A stretch of DNA of 64,000 nucleotides from Amorphophallus konjac (GCA_022559845.1 CM040117.1:14160856-14224855); one strand, 5' to 3'; positions 32,201 through 44,520 are shown, counted from the stretch's first letter. Numbers and translations are program-made. Notes: generated by a model from the sequence alone, not told the origin.

Positions 32201-32527
32201 CACCCCGGGCTTCGGACCACTCCAGTCTTGAAGCCCGAACACATTGTCACCTAGGTGACTGGCACGCCCTCGCACTAGATAAATCGATAAAAAGACCACC
32301 AATATCCCGATACCTTCACACCCGAAATTTAGTGCGTTCCACAAGCTGGCACGCCCGGTGGGACAGATGATCCCGAATTGATATGACCATCGATACCATG
32401 ATATTTTCGTCCAACGAAATTTAGTGTGTTCCACAAGCTGGCACGCCCGGTGGGACAGATGATCCCGAATCGATATAACCATCGATACCACGATATTTTC
32501 GTCCAACGAAATTTAGTGCGTTCCACA
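29234..32527 (+). mobile_element. 3' LTR of the Tat element (3294 bp)
   Basis: It starts TGTGGACGTC and ends TTCCACA before the GAGCT target copy. It is rich in scattered CCGGCGCGCC-type words following TTAAA or TTAAT (29590-29870 and 31190-31520), with C runs such as 30559-30571. Two and a quarter copies of a 92-bp repeat end it (separate entry). Many open frames occur on both strands, but I see no recognisable protein and treat them as chance. Confidence 0.85.
32324..32527 (+). repeat. 92-bp tandem repeat spanning LTR end plus primer-site sequence
   Basis: GAAATTTAGTG(C/T)GTTCCACA recurs at 32324, 32416 and 32508, exactly 92 bp apart; the last copy is the true LTR end. After the first two copies comes AGC-TGGCACGCCCGGTGGGAC (32347-32364 and 32439-32456), which has the form of a Tat-type primer binding site. 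The terminal part of this LTR therefore contains internal copies of an LTR/primer-site junction. Confidence 0.9.
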
Positions 32528-32532
32528 GAGCT

Positions 32533-33285
32533 ACTCCCGTTCCCATTTCTCGACCTCTTCTTGCTATCACGGGGTTTATAGGGCTCCGTGATGCTAAATT
32601 TCTCCTTCTTATTTCACCGATCTGATCGTCGGCTTGACTCTTCGCCTTTCCCCTTTAATTTTTTGACCTTTTCCTAGGTCCTTTCACAGCGATACGCCCG
32701 CTGGACCATCTCCGCATAAGTACGGATATTTTGAGTCCCGAGCTACTGAATGAAACCGGGTCTTAACCCGTCCATAAATCGATTGGCCTTCAATAAATCG
32801 GTACTGACCAGATGAGTTGCATATGGCGCTAACCTAGAAAATTGTAGTTCATACTCGGCAACCGTCATCATTCCCTGACGTAGAGAAGCGAACTCCATAG
32901 CCTTTCTCTCTTTAACATGCTCTGAAAAATACTTGGCACGGAATAAGGTAAGAAAACCTTCCCATGTGTGTGGTGCATTAGCTGGAGGTGCCGGAACCGA
33001 CTTCCACCATGTACGTGCATCTTTGTTGAGTTGAAAGATAGCAAGACGCACTTTTTCCTGGTCTGTACATTGTATGACATCAAATATTCAGTTCATTTCA
33101 TCGATCCAGTTCTCGGCCTCGTCTGGGTTCGAAGAACCATAGAAACGTGGAGGATTTAAGCTTCAAAAATTATGATGCAAGTCCCCAGCTCTTGCTCCGG
33201 TACCCGCTTGGGCTATCGTTTGTAGTGCTTGAGTGAGGCCTGCAATAGTTTGCTGCATACCATCCCAGTCTACGCGATGAGCCAT
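32533..33285 (-). pseudogene. gag N-terminal and capsid region of element A
   Basis: ATG at 33285-33283 begins MAHRVDWDGMQQ. The retrotransposon gag core is readable at 33051-32743 (FQLNKDARTWWKSVPAPP, FRAKYFSEHVKERKAMEF, GMMTVAEYELQFSRLAPYAT). Stops interrupt the stretch 33180-33060. The frame would continue across the Tat insertion into the knuckles at 22925. Element B has the same protein at 41160-40504. Confidence 0.85.
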
Positions 33286-33496
33286 TATAATAATAAGGTA
33301 CCTAAGAGTAATAACAAGTTGTTAATTCCCGTGGAATTTTGAAAGGGATCAATCTAGAGCTAGTTTACTATCTTATCCTGGGCTCTACCCAATTCTCATG
33401 TGGGTGGAGAAATTTCTTCCTTAGTTCATAGGTATGGGTCCTTAAACCTTGGACTTATCCTTGTGACATGACTTTCTCCCTAAGTCCTTAGACTTA

Positions 33497-33509
33497 GGCT
33501 CTGATACCA
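33497..33509 (-). other. tRNA-Met primer binding site of element A
   Basis: On the minus strand the LTR end TGACA is followed by GTTAAGT and then TGGTATCAGAGCC, the standard initiator tRNA-Met site. Element B has the same arrangement at 41378-41389. Confidence 0.88.
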
Positions 33510-34707
33510 ACTTAACTGTCACGCCCCGAGCTTCTAATACAGCGGAAGATAATCTCGGGAAATATGAACAGCCGGCATGGTAAGTCTCTTGCAAGTAAGA
33601 ATAGTCAGAGCGCAATACCAATCACACATAAGATGCAATTGCACAATAAATTTACTCAAAACTTCATCTTTTTTTCATATCAAATGATCATAATTCAAAT
33701 ACACGATATTCCACTTTCTCTCTAGACTCAATAAAAGAAACATTACATGAACTCGATCTAGACATTAGTAACTTCCTAAGTCTTCTCTCAATCTTATAAG
33801 ACTTTTATTCGCTCTCAGACCCGCCACTTGAATAACTCGAATCCGAATCCGAACTACTTGCATCTCCTGAAAAGATTAGAAAATAGGTAATGAGCACACT
33901 TGCCCAGTAGGTATCTTCGCATCAACATGTAGGTAATATTAAAGTGATTAGCATTTTAGCTCTAAAGAATAAGGTAAAATCATGCGAAGTGCGGTAAATC
34001 GTGTGAATAATAAAGTAACAAGACATGATCAAGTTAAGATATGATTGAGCAAGCATGATCAAGCAAGAATGTAATTATGGCCTTTCATGAACAAGAATGT
34101 AACGAGAATGTACTAGCAAGTCAAGCAAGAATGTACTCTTCACTTAGTAACAAGTACTTCGTGAATTTATGTGGATTACCGTGGATATTTCCATAAGGAT
34201 TATCGTGGATATTTCCACAAGGATTATCATGGATACCGTGGATTTTCACTTATTTATAAAGAAAGCACTCCCAGCGTAATGCGACGCCAGTAGTATCATA
34301 CCCCATGGTCTATAATAGTATGTTTCTGACAATCAGCCGAGGCGACTAGCATAGAACCCTTGAAGACAATCAGTGCTCGAACCGCATCTTCAAGTATAAA
34401 TCAAGCTATTTCCATGCATGTAAATAATGTGGCCAAGAATGTACAATTTCAATGATATTTTCAGGATAAAGTAACCAAAAATAAGAATGCTTCTATTAAG
34501 AATACGAAATTTCAATAAATGCATTAATAACTAGGTTATGCCATGGAAACAAATCGGCAGCATAACGGTACATTCTTTAACTTTCAACTTTTACTTAGAT
34601 ATCTTTAAAATAATGTAATAAGTTCTAGATAATCAATTGGACTATCTAGGATCATAGGAATATTAACCCTTTGGGTCAAACCTCGGGTTAATAGTACTCA
34701 GGTAATT

Positions 34708-34895
34708 AGCGATCGTTTACTGGGCCGTTACACGAATATAGCGGTCTAGTTCGGGACCGTTAAATACAAGACTTGTTCGATATTTGAAACAGATTCTCTG
34801 GAGTCTTTAGCGGTCAAAGAAAGATCCGTCAAGGTTCCTTTAGCGGTCTAAGGAAGGCCCGCTAGCAGTCTCTGGCGATCAATTATTGAGCCGCT
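34708..34895. repeat. Quasi-palindrome arrays (2 + 3 units), 5' LTR of A
   Basis: Pair 34708-34761 and triple 34809-34830, 34842-34863, 34874-34895. Spacers are 10, 11 and 10 bp. Unit 34809 has AGCGGTC where the 3' LTR has AGTGATC, showing independent arm decay in the two LTRs. Confidence 0.88.
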
Positions 34896-35440
34896 AAGTT
34901 TCCAGAAACATAAAACATCGGTATAAGTGCATTCTAGACAATTTGGGCTTTAATGGTACAACCAACTCGGCATCCTGATGGGAATCTCAGGCTCACGGAG
35001 AATTACAGAGGCCTTGAAACAAGATTTCCTAGTCCATTGGAAGGAATATCCAAGGGAGGGGTTATCAAGTCCAAGATTATGTTCCTAATGTGCAAAAGTG
35101 TAACTAATGGTCATATACCGGAATATATGCCATGTACTTATGAAATTGACTCTAAGATAAGAATAGAAGGTGTACAATGATAAACCAATGTTCAATCTCG
35201 TCAATGTATCATTTAAAACATAATTTAGTACACGATTATATGGTTTTTGGCATGAAACTATCATATGTTTAAAATAATCCTAAGAACCATAAAGAACATG
35301 AAATCACTATTATGAATCAGTAAAAACACTCAGAGTAATAAAATAACATTAAAACATGTTGGAACATAGTTAACTAGGCTTATTATAAGCTAAATGAGCT
35401 GTTCTTAAGTCTGTCTCAGTTTAATAGAAAATAGAACACT

Positions 35441-35617
35441 AGCGGTCTATTATAGAGCCGTTATAGGCAGTTGGCGGTTTATCGTAAGGCCATTAGAGAG
35501 ATAAAAATGATCTATTTATGGTCCGCCAGAGGTTTCATAGGAAAACAAGTTACAGAGTGTCTAGCGGTTTATCATAGGGCCGCTGAACTAGGTTTGGCAG
35601 TCTAAGTTTTGGCCACT
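35441..35617. repeat. Quasi-palindrome arrays (3 + 2 units), 5' LTR of A
   Basis: The triple runs 35441-35527, with a unit of centre TATCGTAA in the middle. The pair is at 35563-35617. Counterpart of 5106-5281. Confidence 0.88.
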
Positions 35618-36543
35618 AGAGCACGTCTGATAGAAAACTAGATATGTGCAACTAGATGCTAACTACTACACATCATGACTGAAAATCAACATATTATAAT
35701 TTCACAGCATGATAGAACGGAGATAACATGCATGGGATCCATGTATTAGAACCAGATAATTTATTTAGTTCTTTAGGCTAAGGAATATGCATGAACATTA
35801 CACTATATGCATAGACTCAAGTAAAACATGAAATTCACGATCTATAAAGCATGAAATCAAGTGCAATAAGAGGGCTTTTATCTCTAGAATAGTGTTTTAG
35901 CCGTTCATGAGATGACCTACCTCTGCTAAGGCTTTTAAACTCCGAATTTGATGTTGGAAGTGAGCCCTAGTTCTGCACTTCTTGTGATAAATCAGTAACT
36001 TCACGCCGTAATATCTCTTGATCCAATTGACCTAATGACGTGAAATTTGGAGGGTAAGAAGTAGATACTAAGAGGAACAGAAAGTTCTAAAGGTACTAAT
36101 GCCAAATACCTCGATTTGGTTCCCTACTTCCTTGATCTTCACCGGACTTTTGCTCAGTTTCCTAGGTCGCTAATGTGGAACCAACAACTTTGCAGGCGTC
36201 TATTTCCTTGTGTGTTTGATCTCCTAGCATGAAATTTTGGGAGATGTTAGTCCTATATATGAGGAATAAAAACTTCTAAAGAACTTACCCAAAATAATAT
36301 CTCCCTACCTTGATTCCACGCGAGCCAAATGTAAGGGTCGCGCAGGTCAAAACTAGGTTCTATTTATAGGGTTTTGCTAAGGTTTGAGGATTAGAACGAT
36401 CCTAGAGTCCTTATTAAACCTTAGATCGACTTCTGAGAGTCCTTAAGATGTTTACTGGTCCTCCCATCTCGATCTCCATGAGATAACCCATCAAAAATCT
36501 AATCTTTTTGCTCTTTCTTCAACTCACGGAACTGACAGGATTT

Positions 36544-36598
36544 AGCGGTCGATTGATGGGCCACTAAAGTATATGTGGCGATTTTACGATAGACCGCC
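36544..36598. repeat. Paired quasi-palindromes near the TATA box, 5' LTR of A
   Basis: AGCGGTC-8-GGCCACT (36544-36565), 11-bp linker, GGCGATT-8-GACCGCC (36577-36598). Counterpart of 18911-18965, with different single-base drift in the right arms. Confidence 0.86.
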
Positions 36599-36872
36599 AC
36601 GATCATTGGGCGTTGAATTTGAAACTAGTTCAAACTCTAATTTCAACCTATCCACTTAATTATCTAAATAATTCGTATTTATCCTTGTATTCTGTGAATA
36701 AGCTAATTAACCTTCTAGAATATGGGCCAAACTTCATGGGCTTGGTCCTTAAGTCCTTTGGGCTTTATTTAAATAGGCTTAGTTAATTTATTTAACCCAA
36801 TAGTCATTTATTAATCCATTTTGGTCTTTTAAATAATTCAGAAATATTTTATAAAATTTCCTGGGCATTACA

Positions 36873-37776
36873 AGTGCTCTTCACGATCCTCCTTTGTTTT
36901 AGAGTAAATAAGAATATCGTCAATGGAGACGACTATAAACTGGTCAAGATAAGGCCTGAAGGCATTATTCATAAGTTGCATAAAAGCTGCCGGGGCATTG
37001 GTTAACCCGAATGGCATTACCACAAATTCATAGTGGCCATATCGGCTCCAAAAAGTAGTTTGTAAATGTCTTCATCTTTGACCCTGAGTTGATGGTAACC
37101 AGACCTGAGATCTATTTTAGAAAAATATTCTACTCTTGAAAGCTGATCAAAGAGCTCATAGATACACGGCAACAGATATTTGTTCTTGATAGTAAGCTGA
37201 TTCAGTCTCCGGTAATTGATACATAGTCTGAGAGATCCATCTTTCTTTTTAACAAATAGAACTGGCGCACCCCAAGGGGATGTGCTAGGTCGAATAAAAC
37301 CCTTGTCTAATAACTCCTGAAGCTGTTTCTTCAATTCCTTGAGTTCTGTGGGGGACATCATGTAGGGAGCGATCGAAACAGGTGCTGCACTGGGAATGTG
37401 TTCAATAGAGAAGTTTACTTCCCTTTCGGGCGGTAAACCGGGTAAATCCGATGGAAATACATCGGGAAACTTATTGACAATAGGAATATCATCTAAGATG
37501 ATTTCCTTGGATTCGGTGAGGATTACGGAAGCAAAAAAAGCTACACATCCTTGCGAAATTAGTTTGCAGGCATGAAGAGATGAAATTATGATAGGATGCT
37601 TCTTATATTTGATACCAAGGAAGGAAAACCTTGGAAGACCAGGTTTCCGAAAAGAGATAATCCGGTTGCAACAATTTATATAGGCATCATTGTCTACAAG
37701 CCAATCTACGCCTAGAATAGCATCGTAGCCCTCCATGTCAAGGCATACGAGGTTTGCAGGAAGATTGTGACCTTCT
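36873..37776 (-). pseudogene. Protease-to-RT segment of element B
   Basis: It reads (minus) [20 protein letters not shown], then [19 protein letters not shown], then the RT block [20 protein letters not shown] and [21 protein letters not shown] 1-nt deletion near 37064 shifts the frame just before the conserved MPFGLTN block. It is cut at 36872 by the 5' LTR of element A and at 37776 by a LINE. It is homologous to 21870-22450 of element A. Confidence 0.85.
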
Positions 37777-39941
37777 TTTTTTTCCAAAAACCCTGCCTAA
37801 GGATCAATGGGAGTGTGCACCCCTTACCAGAGGTAAAGGGAATAGCCACTCCACCATCGTGCCACTAGGAGGTTAATTTTATTACTATTGATAAAGAATA
37901 ACAATTACACTAATCGGATGCTAGGCATACCTAGCGTATCTAACCGAGAAGCACCTTTTATAATGGAAGGGAGCTCATTGTAAGAACAAAAAGAATTACA
38001 TTTAGAGGTGCAAGCTAAAGAAGCAAGTAAGTCTGCTACATTATTGCCTTCCCTGTAGATATGAGAGATAGAATCTTGTTGTGAAAGAAGGCTCCAGATA
38101 TCCCTGACATAGCTGAGAATGGACCATGGGCAATGAGTTTCTTTTTTGATAATCCGGACTAGAGTGAGCGAATCACATTCAATTTGGGCTGGCTTAGTAT
38201 CCACAGTGTGCAAGTATTTTATGCCATCTAGAAGAGCACGGGCTTCAACAATTAAGCTGTTAGAGTGTCCATAAAAATGAGAAAATACAAGGAGAACCTT
38301 GCCTCAGGAATCCCTAATAATGCCACCACCTCCGGAGTCTCCAGATTGCTTAGAAGCACCGTCAGTGTTGAGTTTTAGGGAAGGCCAAGGAGGACAAAGC
38401 CACTTAACAATCTTCAACTGGTGACGGCTAGGGGACTGTGTTTTGATTGCAAAAAGTTCCATGATTTTACTTTTAGTATAATTAGGTTCCTTAAGATCAG
38501 CAACCACACAGACCTTTTTCACTTGAGAGGTGATATGGTGAATAATGCTGTGCTTTGATATAAAGTTGCCATCATACTTGGTAGAGTTTCTAGTTCTCCA
38601 TAATTCCCACATTCCAAACCCAATGGCAACAAGACAAAAAAGCCCATATGCAGAACCTGGCTGGGTTTGACAAGCAGAATTCAAAATGAATTCTCTAACA
38701 GAGCGGCCCTCAAGCTGCATACCAGCTGCTTTGAAAGTAGACCATACATGAGTTGCATACTCACTGTATAGAAATAAGTGGTTTGTCTCTTCCACCTGAG
38801 GCACCTTGCAGCATAGGCATTTCAAGCAGAGAACAACACCCACTCGATGTATATTGGTATCAATAGGTAGACAATTGTTCATGATCTTCCACAGGTGGAC
38901 TGAGATTTTGATTGGGAGCCAATTGGACCACAGCCGAGACCAAGGAATAGTAGGCTGGAATTAATTGTTGGCAGAGAAGACTTTATAGGTAGAGGCCACT
39001 GAACACTTACCAGATGAAGATAGACTCCATACTCCCATGTCCATTTCCTGATTCAGTTTCACATGTCTGAGGGCTTGCTTTATACCAGTAGGGAACATGT
39101 TTTCTTGCAGATCAGTTTCTTCATTAGTTGGGAGCAAGAGAACATCTCTAACAGATGCCTTTGGGTTTGGAATGAGATTAGCAGAAACATAATCAGTCAA
39201 GCAATGGTTCCCCAACCTTTTATCATGCCAAAAATTGGTAGTGTTACCATCCCCAAGAACAACCTTTTTATTTTGAAGAATGAGATCTTTAGCCTTAAGC
39301 TAGCTCCTTCTAGCAAATCCTTTCATATTTTTAAATTGAACATCTCGTAAGTGACATTGCTGCATATACTTAGCTCTGAAATAGGATGCCCATAAAGAAT
39401 TAGTATGTATAGCCTGCCACAGTATTTTGACCCACAAGGCTGTTTCCATGTGCCTAAGAGACAAAATGCCAAGACCACCCTTAGATATAGGCCTACATAG
39501 AGCCTGCCAAGACTTCCAGTGCCATTTTTTACCTAGGGGAGTAGACCCCCAGAAAAAAATTGCAAATGTCTTCTCAATCAAATGATGAATGGCAGAGTGC
39601 AAGGGGGTGGAAGTTAAAGAATAGATTGGCAGAGATGTCAGCACATGCCTGATAAGAACCAGTATGGCACCTTGAGATAATAAGCTTGCTTTCCAGCCAG
39701 CAATGCGCTTTTGAATAGAATTAATAATCCCAGCAAAATAAGTCTTCTTACTTCTACCAAGCACCAGGGGAAGGCCAAGATATTTCTGAGGAAAAGACTG
39801 ACGGGTGAACCCAGTTAGACTTTGGATCCGATTAGTAACAGAGTTTTGAATCTTAGGGTGAATGAAGAAGCCACTTTTGCTAACATTAATAAGCTGACCC
39901 GAGGCACGTTCATAAGTATTAAGCACTTTAAGTAAATTTCT
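37777..39941 (-). mobile_element. 5'-truncated L1-type LINE (about 2.2 kb) in element B
   Basis: Flanked by the 14-bp duplication GATTGTGACCTTCT (37763-37776 and 39942-39955), with a short T run on the left (poly-A tail of a minus-strand LINE). Coding remnants, minus order: RT C-terminal part (GQLINVSKSGFFIHPKIQ, YLGLPLVLGRSKKTYFAGII, 39926-39300), the post-RT zinc region (38882-38500: LCLKCLCCKVPQVEETNHLF, WELWRTRN), and RNase H (LKLNTDGASKQSGDSGGGGI at about 38380, then IECDSLTLVRII and GNNVADLLASLA, 38213-37905). Stops separate them. Confidence 0.88.
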
Positions 39942-39955
39942 GATTGTGACCTTCT

Positions 39956-41160
39956 ACCATTACCTCACTATCAGGATAATAGTTTATAAGTTTGGTTCCG
40001 GGACCTAAAGGTGTAGTAATAGCAAGGTCCAAAGGTAGAGGAACTGATGAAATAGGTAAAGTTTTTGCGAAAGAAGTAGATATATAGGAATGAGAAGCAC
40101 CAATATCAAATAGTACGAATGCTGGATGGGAATAGATGTGGATAGTACCTTCCATTAGCCCATCATCTTTGGGCTCTTCCTCCTCTTCCAGAATAGCATT
40201 TAGACGAGCCTGACGCTTACATCCATCACCGGAAGATTGTTTCTTCATCAGTGGGCAATCCGGCATGCGGTGTTCTCGGCAGCCACATCTTAAACAAGCG
40301 CCGAGGTGCTTCCAGCACTCTTCGGCCGAATGACCAAACTTCTCGTAGAATGTGCAAGTCGTGACGACTTGCCTCTCTTCTTCTTTAACTTTCTTGTTTT
40401 TGTGGTTATCACTACCACTCCCATTCTGGGATCTTTTCTTACTATCACAAGATTTGTAAGGTTCCGTGATACTAAACTTCTTCTAATCATGCCGATCTGA
40501 CCTTCAGCTCAGCTCCTCACCCTTGCCTTTTAATTTCTCAACCTTCTCTAAGGTCCTCTCGCATAGGTGCGCCCGTTGGACCCTTTCCGCATAGGTACGG
40601 ATATTTTGAGTCCCCAATTGTTGAATATAGCTGGGCCTCAAACCATCCATAAATCGGTTAGCCCTCAACAAGTCGGTACTAATCAAATGAGGAGTATACG
40701 GTGCTAGCCTGGAAAATTGAAGTTCATACTCCGCTACCGTCATCATGCCTTGACGTAACGAAGCGAATTCCATAGCCTTCCGTTCCTTGACATGCTCGAA
40801 AAAGTACTTGGCTCGGAAGAGCGTAAGAAAACCTTCCCATGTATAAGGTGCATCAACGGGTGGTGTAGGAACAGACTTTCACCACGTACGGGCATCTTTA
40901 TTTAATTGAAAAGTAGCAAGGTGAACCTTCTCTTGATCCATACATTGCATAACTTCAAAAATGTGATTCATCTCATCTATCCAATTCTCGGCTTCATCTG
41001 GGTTAGAGGAACCCGAAAACCATGGAGGGTTTAAGCTCTGAAAGTTACGATGTAAGTCTCCCGCTCTTGGCCCTGCGCCAGCTCGAGCCATAGTTTGTAA
41101 CGCTTGAGTAAGACCTGCAACGGTCTCTTGCATGTCATTCCAGTCCACGCGATGAGCCAT
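39956..41160 (-). pseudogene. gag, knuckles and protease start of element B
   Basis: ATG 41160 begins MAHRVDWNDMQET, and the gag core is readable to 40504. A TGA (former TGG) near 40879 and further breaks interrupt it. CCHC knuckles with FGHSAEEC follow around 40360-40270, then protease FDIGASHSYI near 40110, where Thr of the DTG triad reads Ile. The protease continues beyond the LINE at 37776. Confidence 0.85.
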
Positions 41161-42526
41161 TGTAAGAATGAGGCACTTGAGAAGAGCAATGAATTTGTTA
41201 ATTCTAATGGAATGAGTAAGGTTAATCTTAGAATTAATTCTAATGACTATCTCATCCCAGGTTCTATCCATTTCCTCTTATAGGTTGGGAATTTCTTTCC
41301 TAGTTTCATAGGTGTGGGTCCTTAAACCTTGGACTTATCCTATGACATGGCTTTCCCCTAGGACTTCTAGTCCTAGTGCTCTGATACCACCTTAACTGTC
41401 ACGCCCCGAGCTATTATTACAGCGGAAGACGATTTCCGGAACACGAACAGTCGGCATGGTAAGCCTCGAGCAAGCAATATAATCAGAGCGCAAGACAATC
41501 ACACATAAGAGTAATTGCACAATGTAATTCACCAAAAACACTTAACTTTATCCCTTTATAAATAATCCCAAATTACAAAAGAACTTTGATTCTCATTGCT
41601 AGACTCAAGAAAAAATTACAAATAACGACTCAATCTAGACATATTTTGACAATTCTAGGTCTTCACTCGATTCCATATTTCCTTTAATCGCTCTCGGACC
41701 CGCTACTTGAGTAATCCGAATCTGATTCACTCGTACCTCCTAAAATATTGAGAAAGTAGGTATTGAGCACACTTGCCCAGTAGGTATCTTCGTATCAATA
41801 TGAAGGCAATGTTTAAGTGATTAATGTCTTAGCTCTAAAGAAATAAGATAAATCATGCAAATATGATAAAACATGCGAATCAAGTGAAAATAAAAAGATA
41901 TGATCAAGAATGAGATATGAGAATATGATTTGATCAAGAACATAACAAGAGTGTAAACAATTTGGCCTTTCAAGAATGTAACAAGAATGTACTAGAAAGT
42001 CATGTAACAAGCAAGAATGTACTCTTCACTTAAGTACTTTGTGAATTTATGTGGATTACCACCCGTGGATATTTCACTTATTTATAAAGAAAGTACTCCC
42101 AGCGCAATGCGATGTCAGTAGCATCATACCCCATAGTTTATATAGTATGTTTCCGACAATCAGTCGAGGGGACTAGCATAGAGCCCTTGAACACAATCAG
42201 TGCTCGAACTGCATCTTCAAGTATAAATCAAGCTACTTCCACGTTAATACGGCCAAGAATGTATAATTTCAAATATAGTTCCACGATAAAGTAACCAGAA
42301 AATAAGAATGCTTCAATTAAGAATAAGAGAGTTCAATAAATATATTTAATAACTAGGTTATGCCATGAAATTAAATTAGCAGCATAACGGTACATTCTTT
42401 AACTTTCAAAATTACTTAAGTATCTTTGGAATAGTGTGACAAGTTCTAGATAATCAATTGGACCATCTAGGATATAGGAAAATCAACCCATGAGTCAAAC
42501 CCCGGGTTAATCAAACTCAGATATCT

Positions 42527-42713
42527 AGCGGTCATTTACTGGACCGTCTCTTGCTCCTGGCGGTCAAGTACAAGATCGTTAATGAATAGAGTCTGATATT
42601 TTGAAGACATCATTTCTGGAGTCTTTAGAGGTCAAATGTAGAACCATATAGGATCCATTAGCAGTCAAGTGTAGGCCCGCTCTCAGTCCTTGGCTGTCAA
42701 TCAGAAGGCCGTT
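42527..42713. repeat. Quasi-palindrome arrays (2 + 3 units) in LTR B
   Basis: The pair is at 42527-42548 and 42559-42580. An eroded triple is at 42627-42648, 42660-42681 and 42692-42713, with spacers 11 and 10 bp. Unit and spacer lengths are conserved although several arms have lost complementarity. Confidence 0.82.
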
Positions 42714-43258
42714 ATTTCCAAAAATATAAAACATCGGTATAAGTGCCTTTCTAGAAAATGGGATTTAATGGTACAACCAGCTCGGCGTCCTAGAGGGAAT
42801 CCCATGCTCACGGAGTCTTATAGAGGCCTTTAAACAAGATTTCCTAATCCGTTGGAAAGAATATCCAAAGGAGAGGTCATCATGTCCAAGATTATGTTCC
42901 TATTGTGCAAAAGTGTATCTAATGACAACATACCGAAGTATATGCCATGTACTTATGAAAATGACTCTTAGAAGAGAGAGAATCGAGATAAAACAGTGAT
43001 CATGAATCATCTATCATTTGAACATATATTTATTACAAGAAGATATGATTTTGGGCATAAATTAACTTAAGTTCAAAATAATACCAAATGTGCATCAAAA
43101 CATGAAATCTATCATGATAAACAAGTACATTAACTAAGTATATAAAATCAGTAAGTAAATCAGGAATAAAACTTAGTTAACTAGGCTTAACATATAATAA
43201 TCATGGCAAATCTGCATTAAGTCAAGGGTTAAAATAATGCAGAAATTCAAAAATAGAA

Positions 43259-43345
43259 AACGGTCAGATACAGGACCGTCATTTTACTATTAGCGGTCTA
43301 TCGTACGATCGCTAGAGTTCTCTAGCGGTCAGAAAGAAGACCATT
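43259..43345. repeat. Triple quasi-palindrome array in LTR B
   Basis: Units at 43259-43280, 43292-43313 and 43324-43345, spacers 11 and 10 bp. The middle unit AGCGGTC-TATCGTAC-GATCGCT is close to the presumed ancestral form. Confidence 0.88.
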
Positions 43346-43406
43346 TCTTCCTGTATTAATCCGAGTTCCAAAGACAACTAAACAACAATGCTAATTAAGA
43401 CATACC

Positions 43407-44352
43407 TAATAGGACCGGTGCGATGGATACAGAGGGGGGTGAATGTATCCCTCTTAAAAATTGCCCAAATCAAACCCTGTAGCTAGACACAGTTGCGGAA
43501 TAAAAACAATTGAGCTCTTCAAGACGAGATTCCAAGACACACTTGATCAACCAGTTGGACTGCAACAATGCAGCCACCTGAGCAAGTCTAAGCCGAGATA
43601 GAATCAAATTGAAACAGTGTGTGCCATGAAGCATTCAACCAGATGACTCATTTGAGGTGATCCTAGCCATGCATCTAACGCCAATCAGATACAAGAACAA
43701 ACCACGAAGACAATGCATTTTTAGGTGGTTCGGTCCACAGACCTACGTCCACCCCTCACTCCAAACCGGAGTGAGGCTTCCACTAGCAACAGCTAGAACC
43801 GCAGACTCAGTCTGCAAACAAATGCTGCCTAACAGCTTGACCAGGGGAACAACCTCCCCTCTTCCTCCAGACTGGAGGGAAACCACTAGTGACTATCCGT
43901 CACTAGCAACCAGAGACCGAAATCTCTCTTCCTCCACCCAGGAGGGAAACCACAATTGACACCCAGCCACTTGCAACCAGAGACCGAAGTCTCTCTTCCT
44001 CCACCCAGGAGGGAACCCACAAGTGACACCCAGCCACTTGCAACCGGAGACACAAAGTCTCCCTTCTCCTGAGTCCACAGGAGGAACCCGACCTCAAACC
44101 AGAGAATCGGAAGAACAACGGTGAACAGATAAAAGGAAAAATAATAAATAATAAAAATCACAGCGACTGAAAGCTGGAAAATGAAATGCACAATGTAGCT
44201 CTCGCAGGAGCAAATCTGGTTTGGATCTGATCCAAATACCAGAAGAACAAATCTTCAATGAAGGCTTCAGTTCTCTCCTCGAACTCTCTATCTTTCTCTT
44301 TCTTTCTTCCTCTTCTTTCTTCTTCTCTCTGCTTCTCTTTTTCTTTCTCTCA
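43407..44352 (-). mobile_element. 3' LTR (short form) of the SIRE-like element
   Basis: 946 bp, nearly identical to 50230-51175. On the minus strand it starts TGAGAGAAAG and ends GGTCCTATTA, where the 5' copy ends GGTCTTATCA. Imperfect 60-bp direct repeats with CCTCCACCCAGGAGGGAA words are at 43850-44080. Confidence 0.88.
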
Positions 44353-44510
44353 CTGTCTACTCTTCTCTTTCTCTTTCTCTCGTTCTTCTTGACACTGGAT
44401 CATGCAGGCTCTCTCTATCTCTCTTTCTCTTTTTCTTTTTCTTCTTCTGCTACTCTCTGCTCTCTTCTTCTGCTTCAATCACGATCAGTCCTCTTCTGAG
44501 GAAGAAGCTC

Positions 44511-44520
44511 CATATTTATA
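44511..44520 (-). promoter_or_regulatory. TATA box of the original SIRE-like LTR
   Basis: CTATAAATAT on the minus strand is followed by GGAGC. It lies 160 bp upstream of the start of the 946-bp repeat, so the short LTRs have no copy of it. Confidence 0.55.

Larger units (their letters stand above)
22931..32527 (+). mobile_element. Tat-lineage Ty3/gypsy retrotransposon with dual RNase H (5' part deleted)
   Basis: It starts TGTGGACGTC and ends TTCCACA, flanked by GAGCT at 22926-22930 and 32528-32532 within the gag of element A. Order: truncated 5' LTR (22931-23381), gag remnant, RT, RNase H, archaeal-type RNase H, integrase, A/G-rich stretch, 104-bp tandem array, purine tract, 3' LTR (29234-32527). 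The 5' LTR is only 451 bp of the 3294-bp LTR and joins directly to gag-like coding sequence. The primer site, leader and 5' gag were therefore lost by internal deletion. Confidence 0.88.
3285..36872 (-). mobile_element. Element A: chromodomain Ty3/gypsy retrotransposon (Tekay-like), doubly interrupted
   Basis: The parts, read on the minus strand, are: 5' LTR 36872-33517, primer site 33509-33497, gag 33285-32533 continued at 22925, protease, RT, RNase H, integrase, chromodomain, purine tract 19256-19240, and 3' LTR 19239-18289 continued at 5585-3285. Two Tat-type elements interrupt it, each with a 5-bp target duplication. The last ~110 bp of the 3' LTR (the TGTCACGCCCC side on the plus strand) are missing at 3285. 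The 5' LTR abuts RT coding sequence of element B at 36873, so A inserted into B in the same orientation. Confidence 0.85.
33517..36872 (-). mobile_element. 5' LTR of element A, complete (3356 bp)
   Basis: On the minus strand it runs TGTAATGCCC...GGGGCGTGACA. A TATA box (CCTATAAATA) is at 36370-36361, about 500 bp into the LTR; a second TATA-like site (TTTATAAATAAG) is near 34250. Quasi-palindrome arrays are at 34708-34895, 35441-35617 and 36544-36598. Differences from the 3' LTR are sparse and mostly transitions. Confidence 0.92.
41397..43406 (-). mobile_element. 5' LTR of element B, inner part
   Basis: On the plus strand it starts TGTCACGCCCCGAGC and aligns through its length with 33517-35660 of LTR A, with more substitutions. 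It is interrupted at 43406 by the SIRE-like element; 43402-43406 (ATACC) is the target copy. Confidence 0.88.
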
